The notes below the pieces were generated by a model. That model had not been told where the DNA came from. It was given only the letters and a program-made list of their open reading frames with translations, and made no database searches. A stretch of DNA of 64,000 nt from Balamuthia mandrillaris (Eukaryota; Discosea; Longamoebia; Balamuthiidae): positions 1-64,000 of the forward strand of contig JAVKOQ010000033.1 of the NCBI GenBank assembly GCA_031835245.1. Direction: 5' to 3'. The translations under genes were made by a program, and so were the position numbers. Below are positions 28,878 through 38,787 of the stretch, piece after piece (within the stretch, counting starts at the first letter, position 1; each line of letters starts with the position of its first letter).

Positions 28878-28956
28878 TCGACATTACTTAGTGTCGACAA
28901 CATGGTATTTGTCGACATGTTGTCGACATCAATCATCGTCCGATATGTTGTCGACA
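28878..28956. promoter_or_regulatory. Cluster of five GTCGAC palindromes in a divergent promoter
   Basis: GTCGAC occurs at 28878, 28893, 28911, 28922 and 28950 within 79 bases, four of them as the full palindrome TGTCGACA. The cluster lies between the FAM210-like gene (minus, ATG 28791) and the WWE gene (plus, ATG 29040). It has the shape of a multi-copy binding site for a dimeric factor. Single copies of the same octamer lie in other intergenic regions of this window. Confidence 0.6.
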
Positions 28957-29039
28957 CGTGAATTTTTTCCGCGAAAAATTTTAGACGTTTAAAAACCAAA
29001 AAAACATTAAAAATTGCAAGAAAGCAACAGAAAAAAAAA

Positions 29040-30400
29040 ATGTGGAGTCGCAGGGGTTGGAGAGAAGAAGAAAGCGCTAGTTCTTCTGACTCGGATTCTT
29101 CGTCAGCACCGTCTTCTTCGTCCTCATCCTCCTCTTCTGATTCTGAGGAAGAGGACTATAGCAACGTCGTTACATTACAATGCGTTGCCCCTATAACGAT
29201 CGTTAATGACGAAGAGAAAGCAGAAGAAGGGAGTGAAGCCGAAGAAAGACTCGATGGTAGCCGCTTTGAAGACGGCCTGTCGCGCCTCTGCCAAGACAAA
29301 GACGTGTTCGAATTGGACGAGAGCGGCGCTTGGGTGCGGGTGGAGCAGGTCCGGCACCGTTTCGGCCTCGAGAGGGAGGTTTTTCGTCACCCCAAAGGCG
29401 GGTTCGTCATCGCTCGAATGAGAAAAGGAGGAACCTATCTTGTGGAAGAAGGGAGCCTAAGAAGAAGGAGACGGAGAGAAAGTGGAAGGACAGCCCCCAC
29501 GGCACCAACCATGATAGCAAATGTAGACATTGGAGCGGCAGACGACGAAGACAAGAGCGAACGACGGCAAGAAAGAAAGAAGAGGAGAGAAGAGAAAGAG
29601 AGGCAAAAGAAGAATGTGAAGAAGGACAAGAAAGAAAGCGAGGCTTCGGTGATAACAGAACAACAACCGAAACCACCAGTGGAAAAAGAAGAAGAAGAAA
29701 AGGAAGGACTAGTGGACAACATGCAATTGGAGACCTCGTCGTCTTCATCGTCTGCTTCTCTTTCGGAACAGAAAGCGAAAACGGAACAACAGGAAAAAGA
29801 AGAAACAGAAGAACAACAAGCAGAGGAAGAAGAGGAGGAACAGCTGATACCAGTAATGTGGTTTTGGAGCGAGAATGATGGAGCGTTGTGGCAAGCCTTC
29901 GACCCTGCCACCAACCAAATGTTAGAGGAAGCTTTCAACTCTGGAGTTCAACACGTGGAAAACTTTGGTATGCCGCTTTGCTTTATTCTTCTTCTTTTCT
30001 TAACCTCTGTTGTCTTGCAGATATAGGCAAGCGACAAGAGCTGACAACTGGCAAGAGTTTGCTTCGAGGCAGTTGGTTTTGGCGAAGCAGCAAAGGCCAT
30101 CTCGTCCCTTACCCAGAAGAGGTTTTTTCTTGTGCTTAATTTCTTCTTTCTGTTCTTTCAGCTTATTTCTTCTTGTAAAACACCAAGGTGGCAACAAAGT
30201 TGGAGGAAGCATATCAAGAGCTACATTGCAAAGCGAGTCGGGCTCCCTCCAAAAGAGTCAAAGTGGACGCACAACGTTACTGCGTCGTCAAAGCAAACGG
30301 ACAATGCCGACAATACAGAAACAAAGGAGGTCATCCCAAAGGACGTGAAGTCAGCCGTGGTTTTCTTTTCAAAGTTTCTTCGGTTGTTAAAGCTGAGTGA
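29040..30400 (+). CDS. Tandem WWE-domain protein
   Basis: Three exons: 29040 to about 29968, about 30023-30120 and 30187-30400. The first 45 residues are Ser/Asp-rich. A folded segment of unknown family follows (LCQDKDVFELDESGAWVRVE, then FRHPKGGFVIARMRKGG), and then a Lys/Glu-rich coiled region. The C-terminus has two WWE domains. The first begins VMWFWSENDGALWQAFDP with LEEAFNSGVQHV. The second begins GSWFWRSSKGHLVPYPEE with TKLEEAYQE and RYCVVKANGQCRQYR. WWE domains bind poly-ADP-ribose units or act as protein adaptors in E3 ligases and PARPs. No catalytic domain is present, so an adaptor role is inferred. It ends 29 bases from the stop of the convergent F-box-Rho gene. Confidence 0.72.
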
Positions 30401-30429
30401 TATAGAAAGTACAATCTTAGTGGTTTGAG

Positions 30430-30793
30430 TTATTTGGAGTGTTCGCTTTGTTTTAGTTTTTTCTTGAGCAGCTTTTTGATGGCCTTGTGGCGAGTCAACA
30501 TGAGCAAGGTGCACTCGTCCACTATTTCCCGCGTGTTGATGTGGAGTAAGCTGCTGCACTCGAGGTAGGCCATCAACTTGTGTTCCTTTGCGAACGCTAT
30601 TGCCTTTTGTTTTGCAAGGTCAACACGAGAGGAGAAGAACAGAGAGTAGACACCAAGCAAGATAACGGGAATGTACCTGGGAAGCAGCAACGGCTTGCTG
30701 ATTATTTGGTCTTTGCTCCAGTTGGGTGCCAACTAGCACAATGGGAATATCTTTACCGAGGTGGTGACGTATTTCTGAGGCAAAGGAGATTAG

Positions 30794-30840
<47 letters not shown>

Positions 30841-33101
30841 AGAAAGAGCAAGAGAAAAGGAGGAGACTGACAGGATGAAAAGGTCGGAGAGAGTTGGGTA
30901 CCAGGAATCCATAAATTCACCAAGGCATCGAGTGTCGATTCACTTCCGAGAGAAAAACACATAACAATGACATCTGTTTTTTGATAGCTCAGAGTTCGTA
31001 TTCTGGCATATTGTTCTTGCTATACGGCCAAAGTAAACAATGAAGGTAAGAAGCAAGTAAGAATCGCCAAGAGAGCAAGAAACGAACAAAATAGAAGCAC
31101 ACAGTAATAACAACGAGAAAAACAAAATAACGGCGTACCCCAGAGGTATCCCAAAGAGATGCAAGGAAGGGAAGTTCTGGTTTAATATGAGGTGCTGCCC
31201 AATGCTGCTCAAGGTTGTCTGTTGTTGTGTTGTAAAAGCATTTGAAATAAACGAAATACAATCAGTTTGATGAAGAAAGGAGGAAGAAGAATAGAATACT
31301 CTTAATACGGACCAAACACAGTGGGCCTATAATCCAACCATTTGGTTTCTGGGTGGGCGATCATGAACAATAGGAGGGTTTTGCCCTACAATGATGGAGA
31401 AAGAGACAATGAACATAACAGAAGAAAGAATATGACGAAAGGAGACAAAAAAGAAGAATAAGATCAACACGAAGAAAGAGAAAATAGAAAAAGAAAAAGG
31501 CATACCGAACTGCCGTCGCCTACGAAGGTGACTTTCAGAGGAACACTTTGCCAGGAAGAAGCCAGCTTTTGCATCTCCTGCTCACCAAGTGACAGAAGCG
31601 CGGTGACCTCTTTCTCATACGAATGAAGCCAAGCATTCCTCCATGTTGTTGCTCCCAATTGCCCCCTGATCCATTGATAAACAGCCATGATGTTCCTCTT
31701 CTCTTCTTCTTTGTTCTCTTCTTCATCCTCGTGTCCTCCTGCTGGTCCAAACACCTTCTTGGCAAGAGCAGTACAGGTCATCTCTCCCCAAGCACATCCA
31801 TTCTCTGCTGCCCACTGCAGGATTGGCAAATGCCCTCCTTGCGCCGCCTCCATGCAAGTCTGCTCGTCCCAGGGACATCCCTTCTCTCTCAACCATTGCA
31901 ACATTCCCAACTGCCCTCCTGACGCCGCCATGCTGCAGGTGCGCTCGCTCCAACCACATCCTTGCTCTCTCGCCCATTGCAAGACCTTGAGGTGGCCTCC
32001 TTCAGCTGCTCCGTTGCATGTTCCTTCATCCCAAGAACATCCTTGCTCTCTCACCCATTGCAAGACCTTGAGGTGGCCTCCTCTGGCTGCTCCCTTGCAA
32101 GTCCCTTCGTCCCAAGGACATTCGTTGGCCCTGGCCCATTGCAACGCGTCCAACCATCCACCCTTTGCAGCAGCAGCACATGTCTCCTCGTCCCATGGAC
32201 AAGGGCCACCGTTGTCATGGTCTTGTCTCATCCATTGCAGGACTGCCACATGCCCACCCCCAGCCGCGGCATGGGAGATGCGGGCCTCCCAAGGATAGCT
32301 CTTGTCTTCCTCCTCCAGTTCCCTCGCCAGCCATTGCAACGCTTCCAGGTGGCCTCCACCAGCGGCTGCTGCCCAAACACTTGCAGAGGAGAAGAAAGAA
32401 GAGGCAGAAGGAGGAACGTCTTCTCCCTTGTTGTTCCTCAACCACAGCAACACTTGCAAATGTCCATGGCGTGCGGCTCCCTCCCAAACCTTTTCCCACT
32501 TCACCGATCGCTTGTCCGCATCCCGTTGAACGGCCCATTTCAGCAGGTTGAGATTTCCTCCTTCAGCGGCAGCTTCAAGCACAGCAGGGTATCTCCAAGG
32601 GCAGCCCTTCTTGCAGGCCCACCGCAGCACTTCCAAATGCCCTCCCCGTGCGGCCGACGTGGCGGTGCGATGATCCCAAGGGAAGCCTTTCTTCTCTCTT
32701 GCCCATTTCAGGACGGGCACGCGACCGGTCCCAGCAGCCAGGGCACAGATGCGCGTGGTTTGAGCCAACAAAGCCTCGCACCTCTCGTCCTTTTGCTTCA
32801 CCGCCCATTTGAGCAAGGAGAGGGTTGTGGGGTCGCACCAGGCCAGGAGGTCTCTGAGGCAGATCTTGTGGCGGAGTTCGGAGGGGCAGGCGGAGTACCA
32901 CTGGCGGCAGGTCTGGCTCACCACCCCGAGCAGGCCGGGGGGAAGGAAGGACGTGAAGATGTGGTACCACACTTCGTCTGGGAGTTGCCGTTGTTTCCGG
33001 CGGTTGTGCGCAGGGCCGCCTTTCTTCTTGTCTTTTTTCTTTTCCTTCCTTTCTTTCTGGCTTTTCTTCTTTCCGCTCTTTGCTATGGCTGCGTCCTTCA
33101 T
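30430..33101 (-). CDS. F-box / ankyrin-like repeat / Rho GTPase fusion protein
   Basis: Six exons (33101-31506, 31385-31313, 31218-31139, 31019-30902, 30774-30677, 30603-30430) add up to 2139 bases, 712 codons plus stop, with every GT-AG junction in frame. After a Lys-rich start, an F-box (LPDEVWYHIFTSFLPPGLLG) is at about residue 40. About eleven ankyrin-like repeats of the GGHLKVLQWAREQGC-PWDE type fill residues 95-470. The C-terminal 190 residues are a Rho-family GTPase: P-loop VGDGSSGKT formed across the first intron, switch I DYRPTVF, switch II LWDTSGQEQYARIRTLSY, VIVMCFSLGSESTLDAL, WIPEIRHH (WYPEIRHH in Rho), VLVGTQLE and YLECSSL. The base-recognition motif is TQLE instead of TKLD. There is no CAAX box. 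The F-box suggests SCF recruitment and the repeats substrate binding. GTPase control of that is inference. Confidence 0.85.
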
Positions 33102-33459
33102 TCTTCTTGTTTGTTTCAGCTTGTGGTGTTCGGTGTTGTTTGAGAGCGTGAACAGTCTGTGGGCTTCTTTTTAAATTGTGTTTCATTCATTTAGCTGAAT
33201 GGTAATGCATTACATACTTTCCTGAAAGGCTGATGAGCGCTCTCCTGGCCACCCCACCGTAGTTTTTCTCAAAGTTTTATCCTCGCTCATGTCTTCGAGC
33301 TCGTGGAACTATCGCAAGTGACAACAGGGATAGGAGGCATGTGTTTTTCACAGGCGAAGGTAGCGGTTCGATTGCTCAAGGCGGTGAGAGTTGGTGTTGC
33401 GAATGGTTCCTTATATTTTTTATCCTCTCTTTGTTTTCGTGTTCGTTATCTTCTTTCTC

Positions 33460-33674
33460 TCAAAGCAAACGGACAATACCAACAATACAGAAACAAATGA
33501 GGTCATCCCAAAAGACACGAAGTCATCTCCGCGTTTCTCAGCTTTTTGATGGCCTTGTGGCGCGTCAACATGAGCAAGGTGCACTCGTCCACTATTTCCC
33601 GCGTGTTGGTGTGGAATAAGCTGCTGCACTCGAGGTAGGCCATCAACTTGTGTTCCTTTGCGAACGCTATTGCC
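33460..33674. pseudogene. Duplicated fragment of the WWE / F-box-Rho gene tails
   Basis: Bases 33460-33535 repeat 30289-30355 or so (WWE gene exon 3, plus strand). Bases 33540-33674 repeat 30470-30604 (the last exon of the F-box-Rho gene, minus strand) with only about three mismatches. The 114 bases in between, which hold both stop codons, are missing from the copy. The fragment sits 360 bases upstream of the F-box-Rho start. It has no promoter or complete frame and is read as a recent non-functional segmental duplication. Confidence 0.9.
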
Positions 33675-33693
33675 TAACAGATTTTTGTTTTGT

Positions 33694-33758
33694 CAGGCCT
33701 CTCTCTCTCTCTCTCTCTTCCTTTTTTTCTCTCTCCCTCTCTCTTCCTTTCTGTCTTC

Positions 33759-33804
<46 letters not shown>

Positions 33805-33830
33805 CTCCCCCTCTCTCCCTCCACTCACAG
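33694..33830. repeat. (CT)n pyrimidine tract in intergenic DNA
   Basis: Long CT-dinucleotide runs (33699-33720, 33760-33800) look like the intronic pyrimidine tracts of plus-strand genes in this window. The 1.35 kb between 33102 and 34454 otherwise shows only the duplicated fragment and the direct repeats listed separately. Confidence 0.85.
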
Positions 33831-33991
33831 CTCTTCTCACTTCTCTCTTCTCTTCCTTTCTCTCAACTTACAGGATTAGCCAAGGACCTGGTAGTTCTCC
33901 CTCTCTGTTGTGTGCTCCTGCTCATGGATACCTCTCTTTTTGTTTCTTTTTTGTTGCAATATAATTATCATTGGGACCATGACTTAGAGTC

Positions 33992-34301
33992 GCCAATCGG
34001 GCGGTAGTTCAACTGTGAATCCAGGAATGTGGCTTCGGTTTTAAGGTTAGTTGAGGGCTGCAACCGTCAGCCTTTGCTCAGGCCGCTGGGAGTGCAAGGG
34101 AATCGGGAGAGGACGGTAAGCTATTGGGTAACAGAGCAGAGAGTGAGACCCAGCGAGAGCAGGAGAAAACAAACAGAAAGAGAGCAGATCGCGGGTTTAC
34201 ATCCTATTTCCTTGAAGACTTGCACAATGAATTAGCTCTCAGCCAATCGGGCGGTGGTTCAACTGTGAAACCAGGAATGTGGCTTTGGTTTTATGGTTTA
34301 T
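33992..34301. repeat. Pair of ~58-base direct repeats, 250 bases apart
   Basis: Copy 1 starts at 33992 and copy 2 at 34242. Both read GCCAATCGGGCGGT(A/G)GTTC and continue through AACTGTGAA(T/A)CCAGGAATG into TGGCTT(C/T)GGTTTTA. The two copies differ at about five positions over 58 bases. No terminal inverted repeat or transposase lies between them. The unit could be part of a larger non-coding repeat or a promoter duplication upstream of the secreted-protein gene at 34455. Confidence 0.8.
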
Positions 34302-34454
34302 TAGACAGTTGCACAACCACGTCGTCCGCCCACCGATATGGGTTGCTTCCCAACTATAGCGTTTCACTAAATGAATAACAAAAATAGATAGGCAACAGAA
34401 CAACCATTTTATTCAATTCGCACAAACAAAGATAACAACACTGATACAATACTC

Positions 34455-35300
34455 ATGGTGTCAAAGACATTGCTTCTCTTGGCGGTGGTGGCTGCTGCCG
34501 CCGCTCTGGTTGCTGCCCAGCAAACCACCCCGACCATCACTTTCCTCACCTTCATGCCTGGGTATGCGGTGGACTTAACCCCTATGGGCGGAGGCTACAT
34601 TGCCACACCTACCTGGGTCATCAGCCAGGTCCTCAAAGACAGAGACATCCCCTTTGACTTCCTTCAGACCTATGGAGATGACTACGATTCCGACGCCTCC
34701 ATGGCAGAGCTACTGGACGGCTACCAGGTCTTTCTCCTCAACCCACCCTATAATGCCGGGCCAATGCCTTCCAATTTTCTCCGTCCGTTCATCACATTCG
34801 TGGAGGCAGGTGGTGTGCTGGTCTGGATTGCCAATCCCCTCGCCCTCAACGGCAGCTTCGAGTGGGGCTGGGAGAGCTCCGTCAGCAACAAGGACTTTGA
34901 GAAGACTGACGAGGCAGCAACGGAAGGGCCGTTCGCCAAGGAAGGTCCCGCCACCCTCACCCGTTTGGACAACATGGAGGCGGTGAGCAACTGGGAGGGC
35001 GAGGGCGTGGTCTGCTACTACGCCGCTGGCAAGGACTGTGCCGTGCTCTCTGTCTCCATGGGGGAGGGCTTCTTGGTCTACCTTGGCGCCAACTACACCA
35101 GCAACGAAGGCGAAATCAACTTCCGCAGGGAGGAGGAGCGAGACTTGGTGACGGAGGATTGGGAGGAGGTCTTGGCCCTGGCCGTGGTGAAGTTCGCTGC
35201 TCCCGATGAGGAAGAATCAGAGTCCCAAGCTTCTGAATCCAGCGAGAGCGAAAGCTCTGCTGCGGAGACACTGCTTCCTTTCCTTTCCCTCTTTGCTTGA
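34455..35300 (+). CDS. Secreted or GPI-anchored protein of unknown family
   Basis: A single-exon frame of 281 codons. It begins with a clear signal peptide (MVSKTLLLLAVVAAAAALVA, cleavage likely after AAQ). The mature part has strand-helix alternation (TITFLTFMPGYAVDLTP, DIPFDFLQTYGDDYD, YQVFLLNPPYNAGP, FVEAGGVLVWIANP) recalling a glutamine-amidotransferase-like or Rossmann sandwich. I cannot name a family. One potential N-glycosylation site is NGSF and another NYTS. The tail is Glu/Ser-rich (ESQASESSESESS) and ends in a short hydrophobic stretch LLPFLSLFA, which could be a weak GPI-anchor signal. Codon use is GC-rich and even, so the frame looks real. No intron is needed. Confidence 0.7.
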   Translation: MVSKTLLLLAVVAAAAALVAAQQTTPTITFLTFMPGYAVDLTPMGGGYIATPTWVISQVLKDRDIPFDFLQTYGDDYDSDASMAELLDGYQVFLLNPPYNAGPMPSNFLRPFITFVEAGGVLVWIANPLALNGSFEWGWESSVSNKDFEKTDEAATEGPFAKEGPATLTRLDNMEAVSNWEGEGVVCYYAAGKDCAVLSVSMGEGFLVYLGANYTSNEGEINFRREEERDLVTEDWEEVLALAVVKFAAPDEEESESQASESSESESSAAETLLPFLSLFA

Positions 35301-35518
35301 ACTTCACAAAAATAAACCAGCTCTCCTTGCAGCTGCTGACCTTCTGACAACAAAAGTTGCGAGAATACATTCTTTCGGTCTGTGGTTTGCAAGTTGAAGA
35401 GCCAGAGCGAAGACAAAGAAGAAGAGAAAGCAGGGCACAAAGGAGAAGGAGAGGCAGTGCCGAACAGCGACTGGGACTATACTACTCTGGCTTGTCCGTT
35501 AGCGACAGAAACAGGTTG

Positions 35519-35794
35519 ATGGAGGAGTGGATGAGAAGGAGAGCCATGGAGGAGCAAGAAGAAGAGAACAGCTCCGTCCCTGTTTTAGTCTCCTCCGTTC
35601 CTTCACCCCAAGCCAAAGAACGGAAAGAGCTGCGGAGGTTGCTGCGTAAGAACAGAGAAGGCAGAAGAATGCTCGAGGAGGAGGAAGGAGCGGCGAGAAA
35701 GGCAACGAGAGAACCCCGGACATCGGATTGGCCGGAAAACCCCAAAGGAGACCCAGCCTTTCTCTCTCTTCTTCCTTATGCACACACACCGTAG
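35519..35794 (+). CDS. Possible small Arg/Glu-rich protein, uncertain
   Basis: An open frame without ATG extends from about 35357. The first ATG is at 35519 and would give 91 residues (MEEWMRRRAMEEQEEEN, then KERKELRRLLRKNREGRR) ending at TAG-like stop 35794. The segment would be a charged helix. No family is recognised, and an upstream exon could exist. The rest of 35301-35945 shows only downstream sequence of the secreted-protein gene and the leader of the FN3K-NMNAT gene. Confidence 0.3.
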   Translation: MEEWMRRRAMEEQEEENSSVPVLVSSVPSPQAKERKELRRLLRKNREGRRMLEEEEGAARKATREPRTSDWPENPKGDPAFLSLLPYAHTP

Positions 35795-35945
35795 GGGCAA
35801 GGATCCCCTGAACCAAAACCTCGGAGCTTGCTTGGGGCTGTTGTTCTTCTCCTCTCTGACTTTTTTCTCAGAAAAAACTTCACTGAGAACAAAAGAAGCC
35901 AACAACAATAAAGCAGCGCGAAGAGCTTTGCAAAGCTTCAGCCTC

Positions 35946-38273
35946 ATGGAAGCCAAGAAGAAGAACAAGTACGTTATTGTTTTTTTTTTGTCCATCCTTT
36001 TGTGTTAAGCTTGCTTCTTCTCCTCCACACTGACTTTTTGTTTCCTCCCGAAAAGAATGAACAAGAATAGGGTGGAGTTGGAGCAGTACATTCTGTTGGA
36101 GCTGGCCACGAACGAACGGCTCCAGCGCGCCGTTGGCCTCTTCCAAGAGAGCGCCCCGCCCAGGGCGGAGAATGAAGGGCCGCTATCCAACCTGAAGGAC
36201 CATGTTCGTGTGCTAAAGGTATCAGGCGGTCACACCTGTCACTCCTTTGTTCTTGAGGTCTTTCCTTCTTGCTTCGGTCACAGCAGGAACTGCACTTCTT
36301 CGCCGGAAGCCGCTTCTCCTTCTTTTTCTGCTTCGGCTGATGCTGTTCAAGGAACAGAACCACAGCGCTTCTTCCTCAAAGTAATGATGAAAATGACCAG
36401 AGAGGTGCTCGCTCAAGAGGTTGCAGCGCAACAATTTCTCACAAGAACCTCAAACGATGCTTCTTCATCTTCTTCTTCTTGTTTGTCTCCTTCTCGACAT
36501 CAACACTCCTTCTTTGCAGAACAACCAAACGTGGATGCTTTGAAGCAAGAAGAGTATGGATTGGACTGTTTGCGTTTGGCTTCTGCTGGCCAATTCATCG
36601 TTCCAAAAGTACTTGCCAGTGGTCCCTTTCTTTCTTGGAACAACAGGGGCAAAGGCGAAAACAAAGAGGAGGAACTCGAGCAGGAAGACGGAAGGAAGGA
36701 TGCAGACGCTGCAGCGTTCATTCTTCTGGAATACGTTCCCATCCACAAAACAAACAAAAAGAAGAGCGACCGGCGACGCTTTGCAAGAACACTTGCTGCC
36801 ATGCACCAAAGCAGCACGCTTCAACTTCACTCCCCAAAGCAAGAACAGGACGAAGAGAATGAAGAAGGAATGAAAAAAGCGAAAGGCTTTGGGTTCCCTT
36901 ATGACAACTATCTCAGCGTTCAACGGCAGGAAAACCGATGGAACAAAGACTGGATAGACTTCTTTCTTCACCAGCGCTTTCGTCCACAGTTGGCTCGGCT
37001 GGCAACCCGCGAGCAGCTCTACACCCGACACTATGACTTGTTTCTCTTTGGGGAGCGTGTATTGACCCATGCAGAGCGGCTCATGTTAGGGGAGGGTCTA
37101 CTAACGCGTGATGCCTTTCTTCCTTGTTTGCTTCATGGTGACATCGGTGCGGCTGACGGCAATTGGGCCGTACAAGACAGTGGTTCTTCTTCTTCTCTAC
37201 CAGAAGAACAAGGCATTGTTCTTTTCGATCCTGCTCCTTTCTACGGGCATCACGAGTTCGAGTCTTGCTTCCTTCCTCCCACGCCAGAGAGACGAGAGTA
37301 TGAACAGCTGGTGCCACCTCTTCCTGGTGCTGAACGAAGGCGAGTACTCTACCAGTTCTATCACGCTCTCTACTGCATGAACGTGTCCAGTCACGTGCCA
37401 CGCATGATCACCAACGCCAAAGAGGCTGCTCAAAGGTTGGCCACCACTTGCTCAGATGTTCTTGGCGAACGTCTCCTCTCTTCCTTTGGTTCTTGCTTTC
37501 TCCCTTCCAGCAATAGCAAGTCGATCCCTCCGAGCCTACAAAAGTTGAAAGCGCCGCAAGATCCAATGGATGCAGAGCGCAATGTTGTTCTGTACTTACA
37601 CGGTTCCTTCTCTCCTGTGCATTATAACCATATGCTCCTGTTGCAAGCGGCTAGTGGAGGCCTGGAAGAGCATCACAACAAAGAAGTGCTCGGATGTTTC
37701 ATGGCACCCATGCGAGACTACGTCCTTCGCGGCAAGTTCAAGACGACTGGTGGCGATGGACACATTCCTCTTCATCATCGTGAAGCCATGTTGCTCCTTG
37801 CCACGTATGATGAGTACAACGAAACTTCAGCACCTCTTCATCTACATCAACATCGCATCGCGTTGGACCGTTCTCATCTGAATCGCCCCCACGACGGCCT
37901 CGCTCTGCAACGATTACTTGAGCAACAAAACGGTTGGAAATGCACCGTCATCTACGTTTGTGGCGCCGATCAGCTGCTTAACACTCAACAACGTTTGGAC
38001 AACCGTTATCAACTATGTTGCGTTCGGAGAAAGGCTCATGGCTCAGAGATGTTGAGTGAAGAGTGGATGAAGGAGAATCTCACATTGGAGCAGAGACAAA
38101 GAACCATCATCGTGGAGGAAGGCGAGTATTGTCCATTGGATCTCAGTTCAACGGAACTGAGGCGGAGATTGGCGAGAGAAGAGTATGAAAGCTTAGTGGA
38201 GCTGACGCCACCTTCAGTGGTGGCGTACTTGAGGCAGCATAACATCAAACAGTTTGTTCTTGGTGAAAAATGA
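35946..38273 (+). CDS. Fructosamine-3-kinase fused to an NMN adenylyltransferase-like domain
   Basis: A 23-base first exon (35946-35968, MEAKKKN) splices through a GTACGTT donor to exon 2 (36056-38273), giving 746 residues. Residues 10-480 are a fructosamine-3-kinase: FFLKVMMKM with the ATP lysine, FILLEYVPI, catalytic LLHGDIGAADGNW, and the metal-binding FDPAPFYGHHEFE. These kinases phosphorylate ketoamine adducts on glycated proteins so that they fall off. Ser/Glu-rich inserts enlarge the N-lobe. Residues 515-740 are a nucleotidyltransferase of the NMNAT type: LYLHGSFSPVHYNHMLLLQ (the GSFNPxTxxH motif with Ser for Asn), VCGADQLLN and the LSSTELRRRLAREE motif, then VVAYLRQHNI. NMNAT makes NAD from NMN and ATP. 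Both domains keep their key residues, except the Asn to Ser change. If ATG 36057 were used, only eight residues would be lost. Confidence 0.88.
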
Positions 38274-38382
38274 AGAGATGGGAGACAAACGAACCAACAT
38301 ACAGTAAAAAGACAAAACCAAAAGACGTGACACAGGAGTAAATATATATACTTTATCATAAGTTTAATAGTGCTGTTTGCTC

Positions 38383-38787
38383 TCACAAGTAAAAAGCCCC
38401 CAACGAAGCAGCAGAGCTGCCGTCTTTTTCGCTGGCTACATCAGAACTGTCCTCCAATGAAGGATGGTCGCACTGGAATTCCTCCTCACCATCGCACAGG
38501 CCCTCGCACCAAGTTTTCAACACGTAAGTGATCTCGCATTCGCGGTCAATGCAAGATATCCAATCCTCCACACAGGAACAGGCTTCTTCACGTTGAGGGT
38601 CAAAGCCTTGCGAGTAATTGTAGCACCTATCGTAAAACTCATCCCTGCATTCATCGTGATTGATAGCGCAAGCAATATTGATATCAATGCCGTCATCCTC
38701 GTCCACGTAGTCCTCAAACGGCCATGCCTCAGGGATCCCTGTGGCCAGAAGACCCAAAGGCACCAGAACCAATGCGCTCTTGTTCAT
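38383..38787 (-). CDS. Small secreted cysteine-rich protein
   Basis: A single-exon frame of 134 codons, ATG 38787. An N-terminal signal peptide (MNKSALVLVPLGLLATGIPE) is followed by an acidic domain with about twelve cysteines (IACAINHDEC, RCYNYSQG, ACSCVEDWISC, WCEGLCDGEEEFQC), which suggests five or six disulphide bonds, and an Asp/Ser-rich tail. The pattern resembles phospholipase-A2-like or conodipine-type small folds only in a general way, and no family can be assigned. The gene is convergent with the FN3K-NMNAT gene 109 bases away. Its upstream region contains two TGTCGACA palindromes. Confidence 0.7.
   Translation of the reverse strand: MNKSALVLVPLGLLATGIPEAWPFEDYVDEDDGIDINIACAINHDECRDEFYDRCYNYSQGFDPQREEACSCVEDWISCIDRECEITYVLKTWCEGLCDGEEEFQCDHPSLEDSSDVASEKDGSSAASLGAFYL

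Noticed and set aside
30570-30870. Possible separate small Rho gene ending at 30430
   Set aside because: Splice phases link these exons exactly to the F-box/repeat exon, and the P-loop is only complete across that junction.
31962-33143. 393-codon plus-strand open frame
   Set aside because: It is antisense to the ankyrin-like repeats of the F-box-Rho gene. The repeat structure produces a long shadow frame.
33303-33619. Plus-strand frames around 33.3-33.6 kb
   Set aside because: They include the duplicated gene-tail fragment and lack a consistent frame or homology upstream of it.
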